From Halichondria panicea (taxonomy: Eukaryota > Porifera > Demospongiae > Suberitida > Halichondriidae): a stretch of 64,000 bases of DNA. The stretch covers positions 6,713,122-6,777,121 of the forward strand of contig NC_087377.1 in NCBI RefSeq assembly GCF_963675165.1, in the 5' to 3' direction. Positions 22,508 through 34,556 of the stretch are shown here, in pieces; within the stretch, counting starts at the first letter, position 1, and each line of letters begins with the position of its first letter. The translations under genes and the position numbers were made by a program. Under the pieces are notes generated by a model. It saw only the letters and a program-made list of their open reading frames with translations. It was not told where the DNA came from and searched no databases.

Positions 22508-22908
22508 ACCACTTTGTTTGAACTCTATAACGAGTTCTTTTGCTAAAAAAAAGGCATTATAGAAGAGTTAATTACTTTGCTTTGTATGTTATGTTCTTTA
22601 TTTAATTATTGTTGACACTAAACCACACAGTTATTATAATATATAGAAGAGGAGCTTAATAGAAACAGCAGTCTATCTAGTGCATGGCTTGATGAATGGA
22701 TCTTCAAGGATATAGAAGCCGGAGGATAGAAGCATGTACATTTATATATACAATGTAGAGCATTTCCTGTCAATGAATGATTCCGAGCGAAGCGAGGTTA
22801 TGTTTGGGTCCTATAATTATCGAGATTTTCCGTGGCGGTGGTTGACGTCGAGGCAAAAGGAATATATACCAGGACTCTGGTGGAAATGTAGGCTTTGATA
22901 CTTAGTAA

Positions 22909-24217
22909 ATGTACTTCTCAAACGATTCCAGGCACATGCAAACTACACCATCTCTAGCTACTGATACAGTATAGTACTGCAGTCAGAAGATGGACACTGA
23001 GATTATCAGTAGAAACTGAAATTCCACTAGAGAATATTTCGTGATTGGTTTGCACAAAAAAATGGGTGGTTAGCTAGGGTGTTTCCAAGTAAAACCACAC
23101 AACTCACTATAGTTTGTACAATTTCTTTACCCCAGCTCACAGGCCATGAAATGCAGCTTATTCAAGTATCCCAGCCTCAGAAATAGATAATTTTATACGT
23201 TGCCTACATGATTTTATTTCGATTAATCATCAGATCAGAACAGGTCGAATTTATCCGATTAAAGCTGCATCAGAAATACTGACCAAACATTTGGCCTAGG
23301 CTTGTTAATGTTTTAAATGTTAATGCTAATGTTTTATGCTGCTCAACTTTTATGAAATCACCATTGCTACAACTAAAACGTACAATTGTTAGTTTTAAAC
23401 GTAGGTAATGTCGCTCATCAACTTAAAACCTACGATATATTGCTAATTGCAATATTGCCACAACAAAGGGCCTCACACACAGCTTACTTACTAAGGAAAA
23501 GTGCACAGTAATAATTGCATGGGAATGCAGAAATGCTTTGCAAAATTTTTTTAAGGACTGTTTACTTCTCTAAAACCACAAATATTGCCCTAATCGAATC
23601 CCAGAATCAAACTTGTCACACTTCAAGAGAATGGTATAAGGAACATGATACTCAAAAAAGTACAGGAAAAAACAGCGTTTTTTGAGAAGTCAGACTTCAA
23701 AGAACACTAATTAGATGCAATACCAAAACTTTATCAAGTGAAGCCATACAACATACCGAATGATGCGGAATTTCTTAGGCAACAAGATGATATACATTCA
23801 TAGTCTTGAATGTTAATGGTTAGAAAGTTACAGTTTAACTAACAGCAGCCAGTTTCTAAAAGTGGGGAAATTCTGATTAACTTACAATGTAATGTCAGAA
23901 GCCATATTGTTCACAAACCCAACATTTTTTCTGAGATGTTATCATACTATTCCTCACATATACCAAGTTTCATGCAATTCTGCAGACGTCACGTTTTAAA
24001 TTTCGTATAAATTATGGAATTGTCTACATGTATTGCTTTACACAATACAAAATTATTCACGAGCAAAAAAAGTACATTAGATTCTTGGGCCCGCCCGCTT
24101 TTTTTAAAATTTGGTAACAGCACATTTTTTGAACTTTGTGGGCTATCAGGAAAAAAAGTCGTTTCCCCACATCAAATTTGATAAAAAGGCCTCAGAAAGT
24201 ACTTTACTTTGTTGGCA
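22909..24217. other. Spacer, nothing recognised
   Basis: This 1.3 kb has no reading frame, repeat or splice pattern that I can support. Confidence 0.5.
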
Positions 24218-24221
24218 TTAA

Positions 24222-24496
24222 GGGGGCACTTCCAAACTACTTTGACATTACATTACATTTCTTAATGTCATTTATGACGTTAGGGAGAAGGGAGGGTCTT
24301 GGGCTGTGACGTTAGTATTGACCATAAAGTTCAGGCATGCTCGAAAAAGGGCGTGGCTTGCAACTAGTCATGTCACTGAGGCAAAACTGCTTTGTTGGGA
24401 AGTTCTCACAGACAAGCATAAGCCCATATATTTGACTGTGACGTTAATAGTCAAATAATGACGTAAGAAATGCAAAAATAGTTTGGAAGTGCCCCC
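24222..24496. mobile_element. TTAA-flanked MITE (piggyBac/Kolobok type)
   Basis: The left end is gggggcacttccaaacta and the right end is tagtttggaagtgccccc. Both sit next to TTAA (24218-24221 and 24497-24500). Subterminal tgacgtta/taatgacgt stretches are inverted too. TTAA target duplications are typical of piggyBac and Kolobok elements. It has no transposase. Confidence 0.85.
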
Positions 24497-24749
24497 TTAA
24501 TGACTTTACAATGACAATGAGTTGTTTCCATGCACTTCTTTATAAAATGCACTCCATTTGTGACACTTATCATGAATTAATAATTATACCTTAACAACGA
24601 GCTCATGTGGTAACACCTGAGTACATTTAGACTACAGTTAAAGCCTATAATTATACTAAGGCGTGTGCATTCTGGATTTTGTATTTAAGTGTGTACGAAA
24701 ATTTCGCGCTACACGGTAGTTGTCATACTGACAATAGTGATATTATGGA

Positions 24750-24985
24750 TACCGTATAGCACGAAATTTTCGAGGGGCTTAATTTTCGTGGATTTCGTGG
24801 GTTAGAATTCTACACGAAAATTAAGTCTACGAAAATTGTTTTTTAATTAGAATTACCTGCTATCATGCAAATATTTAAAGGCGTGGCTTCCAGTAAGCAG
24901 TCATTCCGCGAACATTGTAACGAAATGGCTTTTAGAGGCCAATCCACGAAATATAAGTGCCTCGAAAATTTTGCGCTATACGGTA
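24750..24985. mobile_element. accgtatagc-family MITE, copy 4
   Basis: It begins taccgtatagcacgaaatttt and ends ttttgcgctatacggta. A partial related end (gaaaatttcgcgctacacggta) precedes it at about 24698-24718. Confidence 0.8.
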
Positions 24986-25009
24986 TAGTACTACTGTTAT
25001 AGCACATGA

Positions 25010-25320
25010 TTGCCATCATGCACACTGACAGCTGCAATGATGGTTGGATTCTATACTAACAGTTATTGTCTGTCAGCCCAGACAAAGTTGTTATACTGAC
25101 AATAGTGATGATATAGATTAAAGGTATATGCCCTTGATAGTACTTACACCATTACCACGTGCACACTGACAGCTGCAATGATGGTCATTACTAACAGTTA
25201 TTGTCAGCCCTGACAATGATGGTCTGAATTTGGTACAATGTTAGTTTTTATACTGACAATAGTGATATTATAGGATTGCCATCATGCACATGCACTGCAA
25301 TGATGGTCATTCAACAGCGG
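25010..25320. repeat. Three partial tandem units of the gcacactgacagctgcaatg repeat
   Basis: Units at about 25012, 25157 and 25272 share gcacactgacagctgcaatgatgg (the last partial) and ctaacagttattgtc. They are related to 17198-17395. A further element-like segment starting taccgtataactggatttgg follows at 25326. The rest up to 25850 is unassigned. Confidence 0.65.
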
Positions 25321-25853
25321 CATTATTACCGTATAACTGGATTTGGTGGATAAGCCTATTTGAACGTAATTGGCGGTTTAATTTGGTGTCTAAGGCGTGG
25401 CTACTGCTGCAATGACGTTGTGTCCACCAGAAACTAAATTTGGCGTAAAATTAATCGTAGGTATACTAAGTCCCATAGTATACCTCTGAGGCACTTTTCC
25501 CATGTACATGTACGTACTTCCCATGTAGATCTTATCAACTAGTGTCTAATCATAGGATATTTACAGCACACATTTGTGGTATATGTATTCTACTGGATGC
25601 ACTGTATGTATTAAACCTCATTCCCAATTTCTCTATTGCAATGCTAGGTTGAAAATAGTGCCTGGGTGATAGTGCATTTGCACTTCAAATTACCCCAAAA
25701 AACTAATAGATACTAGGCCGATTGCCGAAGTGTTACCACTTGTTAAAACGATCCTGAATTTGAATTCCCAAATGATAGGCGTTAAAACAACAAAGGTATG
25801 TCTGATCAAAATCAAACAGTATAAAGAGGAAGTACAAAGAACATTATTAATTA

Positions 25854-28110
25854 TTACAAGCCAACGGCACAGTCTTTCTGAGCAGTAGACTCACTAGTAT
25901 CTAGTCTCTCAAAGCTGCCATCCTTACTCCACACACACAGCAAGTTCACTTTAAAACTGGCCATCTTCACATCCAACAATTTCTGCATGAGCATGTGAAC
26001 AACGAAATAATCTTAATATCCATAGTACAATGTACTATAATTATGGATACAAATTGAATTGTGTACACAGTGAATGTTTCTACCAAGCATAACGCTCGTA
26101 ACACAAATAAACTGGTGGTAAACTATCCACCACATAACCTTCCAGGGATGATAATGGCGGAATTATGTTGTTTTAAACAGCCTTAAATTACCAGTATTCT
26201 GACTTGCTCTGGAGTCAACTCGTCCCCATCTTTACAAACTGTGTGATCTTCCAGCAATGTCACCGCACCTGCAGAGATTTTAAGAAATGTTAATTACAAC
26301 TATAATTATACGCACACATTTACCATTAACGATTACTACTGTATGCCAGGCTAAGTGTGTAAACTAACCAGCCATCCATGAAGTAAGCCTACCAGTTAAC
26401 AGGGCTGCATCCAGGATTTTGGGTCAGGGGGGGGCAAATTGGGCAAATGAAAAATGTAGGCCGGCAGCGTATGCTTCAGTGTACGCTAAACTAGGGGGGT
26501 GTGGGGGCATGCTCCCCCGAAAAAAATGGAGTCTTAAGATCGATTCTGGTGCAATTTTAGCTCAAAGTCATTAGAATTATATAGCAGTACAAATGCCTTG
26601 TCAATAAATCTGCCAGATCCTGGGGGGGGGGGCACTTGTAGACACAGCACAATAAACACGCACCTTTCGTGAGTGCAGTGGGCAGTCCCAGCTTTCTCAG
26701 CTGTGGCTCCATGGTGTGAGTAAACTGGCTGAGTGGTCCTTGTTGACACACCACCTCCTCCGTGGCAACGAACCCTGACCTTGCATGATCTTTCTCTTGG
26801 AAGTCCTGGAACCACTCCACTACACTCGTCTTGTCCCCGTTGCTGAAGAATAGGCCCACACTGCCCTTCAGTTCCTATATTCAGGGGATGGTGGACGGTG
26901 GAGTCAAACTGAATTAGTAAAGTCATAAGAATGATCTAGTTTACACAAGGTTTTGAGCAATCTTTTTTCTTTTTTATGTATTTCTTTATCCTATAGGCTA
27001 AACGCTAAACAGCATTACTTAACCACAGCACCCACCTCTGACACAAAACGCAGCCCAGTCCGATACTCGTCACTGTCTGAGCGTCCCAGGGCCAGCTGCA
27101 TCACTCTGTTCTTGCCAAAGAAGAATCTCGAGTCTTTCCAGTGAGTGCGCAGGTCCTTGAGCTTGGCATTGCGCATGTTGTCAATATTAAATACAAAGAG
27201 GTGGGCGTACTTGTCACAGCAGTCTCGGACCTGTGGGTGTACGGAGGGGAGTACAATATGACTGAGCAGTTATCTACTATTGTAAGCAGATTCTTTAGTA
27301 AAGGGAGGGAAAGAGATTGGTGGGTAAAGATCATTAGGATAGTGAATGCGAAACAGTTTGGTAACAACTTGGTGGGTGAAGAACGTTAGATAGTGCATGA
27401 ATGGGACTCAGATTAGTGGGTAAAGATCATTAGGATAGTAAATGGGTAATTATGGGTAACAACTTGGTGGGTAAAGATCATTAGATTGAGAATAGTGAAT
27501 GGGAAACAGATTGGTGGGTAAATATCGTTAGGATAGTAAATTGGAAGGTATATAGTAATGGCTCGAAAACTGGAAAAGGATAACTACGTTCTATACAACT
27601 GTACTATGACGATCAACACAGGGATAATAAGAGTGTCAAACTTGCCTCTTGCAATAAAGCACCCTTCAACTCATGTCCTTTGGACCTCGTCTTACTGAGC
27701 GTCACTGCATGTACAGAGAAATAATTAAATATACACAGTTAAGATCTTTCAGAATGCTCTTAGACTATAAAAGTATTTTCGGTGCTACTTCATTTTCGAT
27801 GAATGCCAAAAGCATGTTATTGTACGTACCTATGCAAAGCTACAAGGCAGACCTAACTACAGAGCACACCTCAGCAAGAGCTTGTACTACGTGTAGAACT
27901 ACAAGACAGAGACAGATCTAAGAAGAGGTACATGCAAAGCAGAAATTAGCAGCAAACTAAGGTTTTTTCATTGGCAAAAAGCATGCATTATTAGATCTGG
28001 GTCAAAATGGTGGCACTTCAGATGATGGCATATTGTAGACCTACATCAGCAGTTAGATATTATAGACTAGTTGATCTCTTACCAATGCGATTTCTTTTGG
28101 ACTTGGGCAT
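25854..28110 (-). CDS. MRTO4: mRNA turnover protein 4 homologue (60S ribosome assembly factor)
   Basis: Six exons on the minus strand: 28083-28110, 27646-27704, 27036-27230, 26664-26874, 26192-26268 and 25854-25982 (stop TAA), 699 nt and 232 residues, with all phases consistent. The product starts MPKSKRNRIG. Conserved segments follow: NIDNMRNAKLKDLRTHWKDS, FFFGKNRVMQLALGRSDSDE, VGLFFSN, HTMEPQLRKLGLPTAL and CKDGDELTPEQVRILKLLDV. These match eukaryotic MRTO4, a paralogue of ribosomal stalk protein P0 that occupies the P0 site on nucleolar pre-60S particles before P0 replaces it. Human MRTO4 is of similar length (about 239). The intron after exon 2 uses a GC donor (caagag then gcaagt), a known minor class. 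All other introns are GT-AG. No disruption is seen. This is the best-conserved housekeeping gene of the window. Confidence 0.95.
27300..27550. repeat. Tandem repeat in an MRTO4 intron
   Basis: About five degenerate units of about 45 bp contain ttggtgggtaaagatcattaggatagt(g/a)aatggg. They lie between MRTO4 exons 2 and 3. Confidence 0.75.
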
Positions 28111-29788
28111 TTTCACTTTGTTTCTTTTGGGCCACGTGGAAATGATTGTCAATGACAGAATATGCCAACGTCAGCACAAAGTACTGAATGATAATCACAA
28201 GTTCTATGATCGACCATTAATATTATTGTTCAACTGGAAGTTCCCACAGGATAAAGCTATTCTTTAGTGCCGACTCCGACTGTGTCCTGATCTTTACAAG
28301 GTAAGATCTGTCTGGCAGCGTAACTTTCAAAACTCTGTCACTGATACACTTAGTTTCAACTGTGTTTGTTACATTCTGAAGGGGATTTTAGGATACAGTG
28401 CAGTGCAGTACAGTATGCAAGAGTCGAGTTAGGCTGCAAGGTTAAACATTATTTTGCTAACATGCTAGTACAGTTATTCCTCTGATTTAGGATTCTACAA
28501 TAGAGTATTGTGTTAGTCTGCATGAGCTGTTTGTATCAAACCCAGGTCTTCTATAATAATTATTACGTCTTCCGTCAGTTCTAAGCATTCACATTTTTTG
28601 CAACTAGCTAGGCTGAGGAAAATGCATCTACCTGTACGTGCGTATACATTTTCTATGTGGCAGTTAGCCTCCTTCGCAACGGAACCTAGGCAACGCTTTG
28701 CATTCATGGTAAAATGGTGCACCCTAACCCTAGGTGTAAATGAGTATTGAGTTATAGTAAAGTTTTTGACTCTACGTACCACGTAGCAAGACCTGTAATT
28801 TGTAAGAGAAACTCTCCATTGTCCACTGTCACGGACTATTCCCTAGAGTGATGTTGATGAGTGAGGCTTTCAGAGGATGTTGTTGGAGATAGTGTTATGC
28901 CATAGGCAAACAGAAGCCATCGGGTGATGTGCTACATGTATTTATGGCTGTGCAAGTATAATCCAATGGTGCAATTTGTATTGTGCATATTATACATATT
29001 ATTGTTAGCGTTAGCTAGATGTAATACATACACTAAAGTTATCCTTGTGCTGTTCAAAATATCTAGGCACTGCTTAGAACAACAACACATATACAATGTG
29101 CAGCATAATGCCCTTTTTTATGCCGTCTGATTCACATTCTAATAGTCTTGATAGTTGTTGCCCAGCAGCCGAAACGTTGATAAGATAAGCAAATAACTGG
29201 TGGTGTTAGAGGGTTAGGGCAATAGGTCCGCACAGCAACAGTTAAAAATCTTTAATAAAAATAATTGAGGTGCACGACGAGATAGTACATGTATACGTTA
29301 TTTGGTTCTATATGGGTTTTATGGCCGTAAACCACCAAGCCCAAGGGTGTAGCCTGAGGGCGAGGTAGTTTATGTTGCCATAAATCCCTAGCAACAACCA
29401 TAGTAGGAGTGTTATATATCCTATGTGATTGGCTAGCTATACGTTACGCATTTACTCAAAGCCACCCAGCTGGAGTCTCAGAACTACGAAAGTAGACAAA
29501 ATTATCTATAAGATCTTGTACCAAACATGTCTCGGGGGAAATATCATAGGGGAATTATCACAGTTATACATGTACCTGGGCATATCCAATTATCCGCCCA
29601 CGCTCAACATTACTTTAGAGACTAAAGCGAGGCACTCGTGACGTACCCCCTCTGGGCATATCCTAGCAACTGCATGACAGGATATAATTATAAACAGAAG
29701 TACTAATTTACCACCATTACAGTGCTCAACATAAATACACATCACACATCACACACTTCATACTTACAGGTACCACATTTGGAGAGAC
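28111..29788. other. Intergenic region between MRTO4 and the sulfotransferase (divergent genes)
   Basis: It holds the likely promoters of two divergently transcribed genes. A weak inverted pair (tttatggccgtaaaccacc and ggtagtttatgttgccataaa) spans about 29315-29390. The minus-strand open stretch 28513-28782 has no recognisable similarity and I do not call it a gene. Confidence 0.4.
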
Positions 29789-32700
29789 ATGAGAAGAGTC
29801 AAAAGATTCTTACTCTTACTCACCCTACTGGCAATCTTCCTCATCTCTTACGAACTTCTGTTGACCGTACAGCATGTGTCTACTATCAATGTACAATCAT
29901 GGCGACGAGGACGGGTTAACTCGTTGGATCAGCACATGTACATTACTAGTAAGCGAATGTTGAGGCAGTTACTGCAAGACAGAGAAATTACGCAATTGCC
30001 TGTTAAAATTGTAACTGATTGCCAGGACAACAGGTCACCAGATAATCGTACAATCAAGACTTTGCAAATCATATCCACCAAGAATCAATACCTTCAAGAC
30101 CCGAATATAGTATGTCTAAACGAATCACACTTGTATAGGGAGTCATTTGCACAGTATGGAGTGCCTTTCAATCAATTGTCAGTACTGCAACAAAAAGCTA
30201 GTATAGTGAGAGCTGTGCTCAGCGATTTAGAGCAAAGAAACCAACTCGAAATTAAAGCAAAACTCAATAAATTTGTCACTGAGGAAGTTTTCAAACCTAA
30301 TCAAAAAGCAGCTCAATATTTAACAGGTAGCGAGTTGAATCAAGACTCAGAAATCGAAATTAAAATATTTAATGGAGAAACGGCTACAAGCGAAGTTCTG
30401 TCACGTCTTAACAATCTTCCTCGTAATGCAAACTCAGCTACAAGAGAGATTTACTTACCCCATCATGTGCTTCCATCACGGGTCACTGGTAGTCTTACTA
30501 TTTCCACACCTACTCCCAAGAACAAGAAAAAGATAAAGCCACCACAGATGAATGAAGATCTCAAAAAGTTCAAAGGTGCAAGGGTTAAACAAAGCTACAA
30601 TTTAGCAGATCGAGGCTTTTCTAGTGACTGGAGGGTTAATTCAACTGTCGTCAACCATAGGTCAGTTGTGTCTAGCTGGTAATCGTTTAGGTTAGAAAGT
30701 GCCTTGAAAGGTGAACTTGGCATGGGGAGCATGTAGTGATGTGTAGAGCTGCCCTTGTTTATCACATATTTCATATTTCAGGCTGAAGTTCATCACCATG
30801 ACCATAAACAGCACTGACCCGAGTGAGAGAAGCGTGACCAAAACCAGTTTGAACCCTGACCTCTTGCAAAGAGCAAAGGTCAGTTTGGAGATGTGCACGT
30901 AATACTGAGTGCTTTATCATGTACACTCGCCCTCTGGCTACTCAAACTACTGCACCTGTGAGTACATGTACATGTACAGTGTACATAATAACAGCTGGCT
31001 GTTGGCCAATTTCCGTGCAATTAACACAAATGGCCTAGCAAAAAATGCAAATAGTCAGCCATTGCATCTGATCAAGTGTTTTGGGTGTGGCTCAATCTTT
31101 CAAAGCACGCGCAGAACAGTTTTAAAAATTGTTAGATTTACTGCCGTTTATTGTTCCGTGTAATGCGTGCATGTAATAAAAAATGTCTCTCTCCTTCTTT
31201 ATATCTCTCCGCATAATCACCTCCTCCCCATATGTATACCCGCATATACACAGTTCCAGCATGATCAGGTGGACCTGTTTTGTCGACAACACACTCATCC
31301 TTCCTCTACTCTACCTCTAGAAGATGCTGAGCTGGACAATCTCTTTCAACACCTTCTCTATGACGACACGAGAAAGATGGTGTTCTGTTATGTTCCGAAG
31401 AACGGGTGTAGTAACATGAAGCGGTTGATGTTGGTGCTCAATGGAATACTCCCCCCAGAGGCTAGTAAAGAGAACAGACCAGCGGAGACTGTGCTCAAAG
31501 AGGTGAGTGGGGGGAGGGGGCAATGGCAGCGTATTAACGAATCAGAAAACTGTTCTTATAATTATGGAACCAAAAATGTATATTCGAACATCATTGATAC
31601 TGGACTTTGAAATATCATCCTGCTCTAGCTTTTGTCGAGACTGAATACACATTGCTACATAATGCAAATACGTACACCTAGCAGTGCTGTTCGTGAAAAA
31701 ATAAAATTACATGTTGATGATGTATAATAGTTTTGCACTGTTTGCTTTATCAATTTATGCTACACATTTTGCCATGTTACTACTTGGATGTATTCCACCA
31801 TTACCCTCCCTCCCCGGAGATTGTCCAACTCAGTGTCTCTCTCTCTGTGTAGGTCCACTCGTTCCGCAACCTCACTCACTCTGAAGCTTTGTATCGCCTC
31901 ACCCATTATCTCAAGTTTGCCATTGTCAGAAACCCCCTGGAAAGATTACTATCCGCCTACAAGAACAAGCTGGAGAGACCGTTCATTGCCAGTAAGTCAT
32001 GTGATTGTTCATGTACATAGGACAATGAGAATGACACTATAATTTTGAACGTTTGCTCCGAGGTGTTTGCTTAATTCTTTGTATTATTATTTTAACCTGC
32101 TCTGGCTGCTTTAACTTTTACTAATCCATATCTGCAGATCTTCGTAAACTTTTTCCAGAGCGATTAAAGGCATTTATACTAAAACGTTATCGTCGCCAGG
32201 ACTTCGAGAAGTGGATATCCATTAACAATTCCACGGATGACATTCATCCGAGCTTTGACGAATTCGTTCAGTTCATGAACACTTTTCCTCTTACCATGTA
32301 CAATGAACATTTCAAGCCATTTCTAGATCTGTGTAACCCTTGCGCCGTGAAGTTTGACGTATACCTGAGCTTCAAGACTCTGGAATATGACATCTATGCA
32401 CTAATGGAGTATCTAAGTAAGTGCAAGGTGACAGTTTCACTTTTGAGACGTCTAAATATTTTTGTGTTGAGATTCTGAATGATTTAAGTAATCATCGTAT
32501 GACCAAGAGCTGTTACCATATTATGTAAAGTTGAGGGTTGATCACTTTTGTACGCTCCTTCAATTCCTCGATGGTCACAGTCCTCGGTCCATCAGCTCCT
32601 GGGATATGGAAAGGGGTGTGGTTAATGGGTGGAATCTCCGATAGTGAAGTGTTCGGCATAGACATCCTCCCTAAAAGTACATCATACTTGTCTAACGCAA

Positions 32701-33276
32701 CCTTCTCCCCCCCCCCCCACACACACACACAGACATTCCGTTTGGTCTCTACCCTGAGTCAATAGCTCATAAGACAGAGCCCACCTCCTCCTTACTAGAA
32801 GACTACTTCTCACAGGTGGGGTCATGGGTACTTGTGCAACGTTCTTAAATAATGTACATGCGTTTGAGACAATTGTACAAAGAAAGGATTATTCCCTAGT
32901 ATTCGCACTTCATCATGTATACAGTGTTTACTTGGTCTACGATTGTACGTTAATTGCATTAGTCTTACTGTATAGGAAGACACACGCTGAGTGAGGTCAT
33001 GGTTGACTGCAATTCAATTTTAAGCTACAATGTAGTTGCATGTATATAATTATAGCAGTCAACCTGTGGCATTTTATAGTGTGTTTACTTGAATTAACAA
33101 GTTAGGGCTGTGTGTTGTCAGCATTTAAATCTATCCACACATTAATTACAAGTGTATCACTCCCAATGCAGGTATCCCCTGGCAACAAGGCACAACTATA
33201 TCGTCGCTTGAGTCGAGAATTTGAATTTTACTATTCTCTACATCCGGAGGAATGGGGCATGAATTATCATCTGTGA
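29789..33276 (+). CDS. HNK-1-family carbohydrate sulfotransferase (CHST8-14 type), type II membrane protein
   Basis: Catalytic exons: 31254-31502, 31853-31991, 32138-32416, 32733-32815 and 33172-33276 (stop TGA), all GT-AG and in phase. They contain the 5'-phosphosulfate-binding motif [18 protein letters not shown] and the 3'-phosphate motif [19 protein letters not shown], then [19 protein letters not shown] and a C-terminal [20 protein letters not shown]. These are the hallmarks of Golgi sulfotransferases that transfer sulfate from PAPS to chondroitin/dermatan or GalNAc-type sugars. The large 5' exon from ATG 29789 encodes a short basic N terminus, a signal anchor ([19 protein letters not shown]) and a stem of about 265 residues, consistent with the same type II protein. 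The strong donor at 30661 (catag then gtcagt) leaves phase 2 while exon 31254 needs phase 0. An additional small exon, another donor or a frame break must therefore lie between 30660 and 31253. The acceptor sugar cannot be told from sequence. Confidence 0.85.
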
Positions 33277-33369
33277 TTAAATTTACATATTAAAATACGA
33301 ATCAATTTTTGTCCATCAATATTAAATCAGTTGCATACATCAATCACCTATGCATAAAATTGTGAATTG

Positions 33370-33420
33370 AATTGCCATTGAATATTGTTCATGCAGCATG
33401 AACAATATTCAATGGCAATT
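33370..33420. repeat. Perfect 25-bp palindrome with 1-base centre
   Basis: 33370-33394 and 33396-33420 are exact reverse complements (aattgccattgaatattgtt... and its mirror). The palindrome is 94 bp downstream of the sulfotransferase stop. It could form an RNA hairpin at the transcript end or a DNA cruciform, or be a recent inverted duplication. Confidence 0.9.
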
Positions 33421-33921
33421 AATTAACAAACTGAAAAGCATGCAAGTTATAGCATGGTCTTTGAATGATCAATTTGAAAAATGGTGCCAGTATGAGCTAA
33501 TTTTGGTGACTGAGTGTCATGTCATTGTGAGACAGTGCAAATAGCTGCTGAAAAACTTGAGCCAAATCAGCTGGCAAGGATCGTGTGTATTACCAGTATT
33601 AGCAACAGAATTTTATTTGCAGCCATTTTTAGCATAGTTGACATGCGTGTTCTTTTTGACCTCGTGGCAGTCTTGAGGATCAGATCAAGAGCTGCAAGAA
33701 GATGAGTTGAAAGAAGAAGCAGCCACGAAAACTGTCCTTTCCTCCTAAAGAAAACCCTTCTTAATTCGGTAAGCATTTAGTTTATTTATCATCTTAGGTG
33801 CTAATTATAATGCCCCAACATAAATTATCATCTCTTGTACATATCAGCCGCCCTCCTATACGTACCTAGTACCTAGGCGTATAGGGGAGAGATTGTCTGA
33901 GCAAATCGCTGAGCACTTTAA

Positions 33922-34039
33922 TACCGTAGAGCACGAAATTTATTTATTTTTCACTTATATTTCATTGCACAATGTTCGCGGAATGACTGCTTACCGGAAA
34001 TCTTTACGTTATAGCAGGTAAATTTCGTGCTATACGGTA
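33922..34039. mobile_element. accgtatagc-family MITE, copy 5 (short)
   Basis: It starts taccgtagagcacgaaattt and ends aaatttcgtgctatacggta, a 118-bp element with 20-bp inverted ends next to TA. Confidence 0.8.
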
Positions 34040-34556
34040 GTCTGAACTTTTTGGCCAGGTCACCTGACCAATGATGACAAGAATCGTACGTACGCGTATA
34101 GAACGCATTTATAGCTAGCAATCAAGGTGATCACTAGGCTTGTGTAACCCTTTTGTTGTTGAGCAAAACAACAAAATATAACTGCTAGTCAAGTGTTTGT
34201 GATTGACCTTAATAATGCAATAACTAGTGTTCAAGCTGGCGCTGTGCTAATGCCTCTCGCCATGTTTTTGCTTTCGCTCAAAAGTATTAGAGTGCTACAG
34301 TAGCCCTCATATAAAAGTTCCCGTTCCGTAGCGTTCAACGGCGTCAAAACGTTTGCGTAGTAACGAAACGGTAACGTTGGGCGAGGCTCATTAAAATTTA
34401 GAACGGAACGGAAACGGTAAGAAAAATTTCCGTTCTTATTCCGTAATAACGGAGGCCACGTGGGGTAAATCTAGTCTTCTTTAGCGTCTGATAACTGTAC
34501 TGTAGCGTTGCTGATAGCTCGCCAGCTAGATCTAGCCAGTATTATATTATTTCAAG

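Larger units (their letters stand above)
19990..22908. repeat. Segmental duplication, copy B (GTPase pair, better preserved)
   Basis: It is co-linear with 10480-13250 (copy A). It contains one intact GTPase gene on the minus strand and one nearly intact gene on the plus strand with a shared 5' spacer. Conserved 3' non-coding sequence after the + gene extends to about 22908. Confidence 0.85.

Noticed and set aside
30692-30898. Minus-strand 68-codon ORF with hydrophobic segment as a gene
   Set aside because: No family, no splice partners and location inside an intron; kept only as part of a finding.
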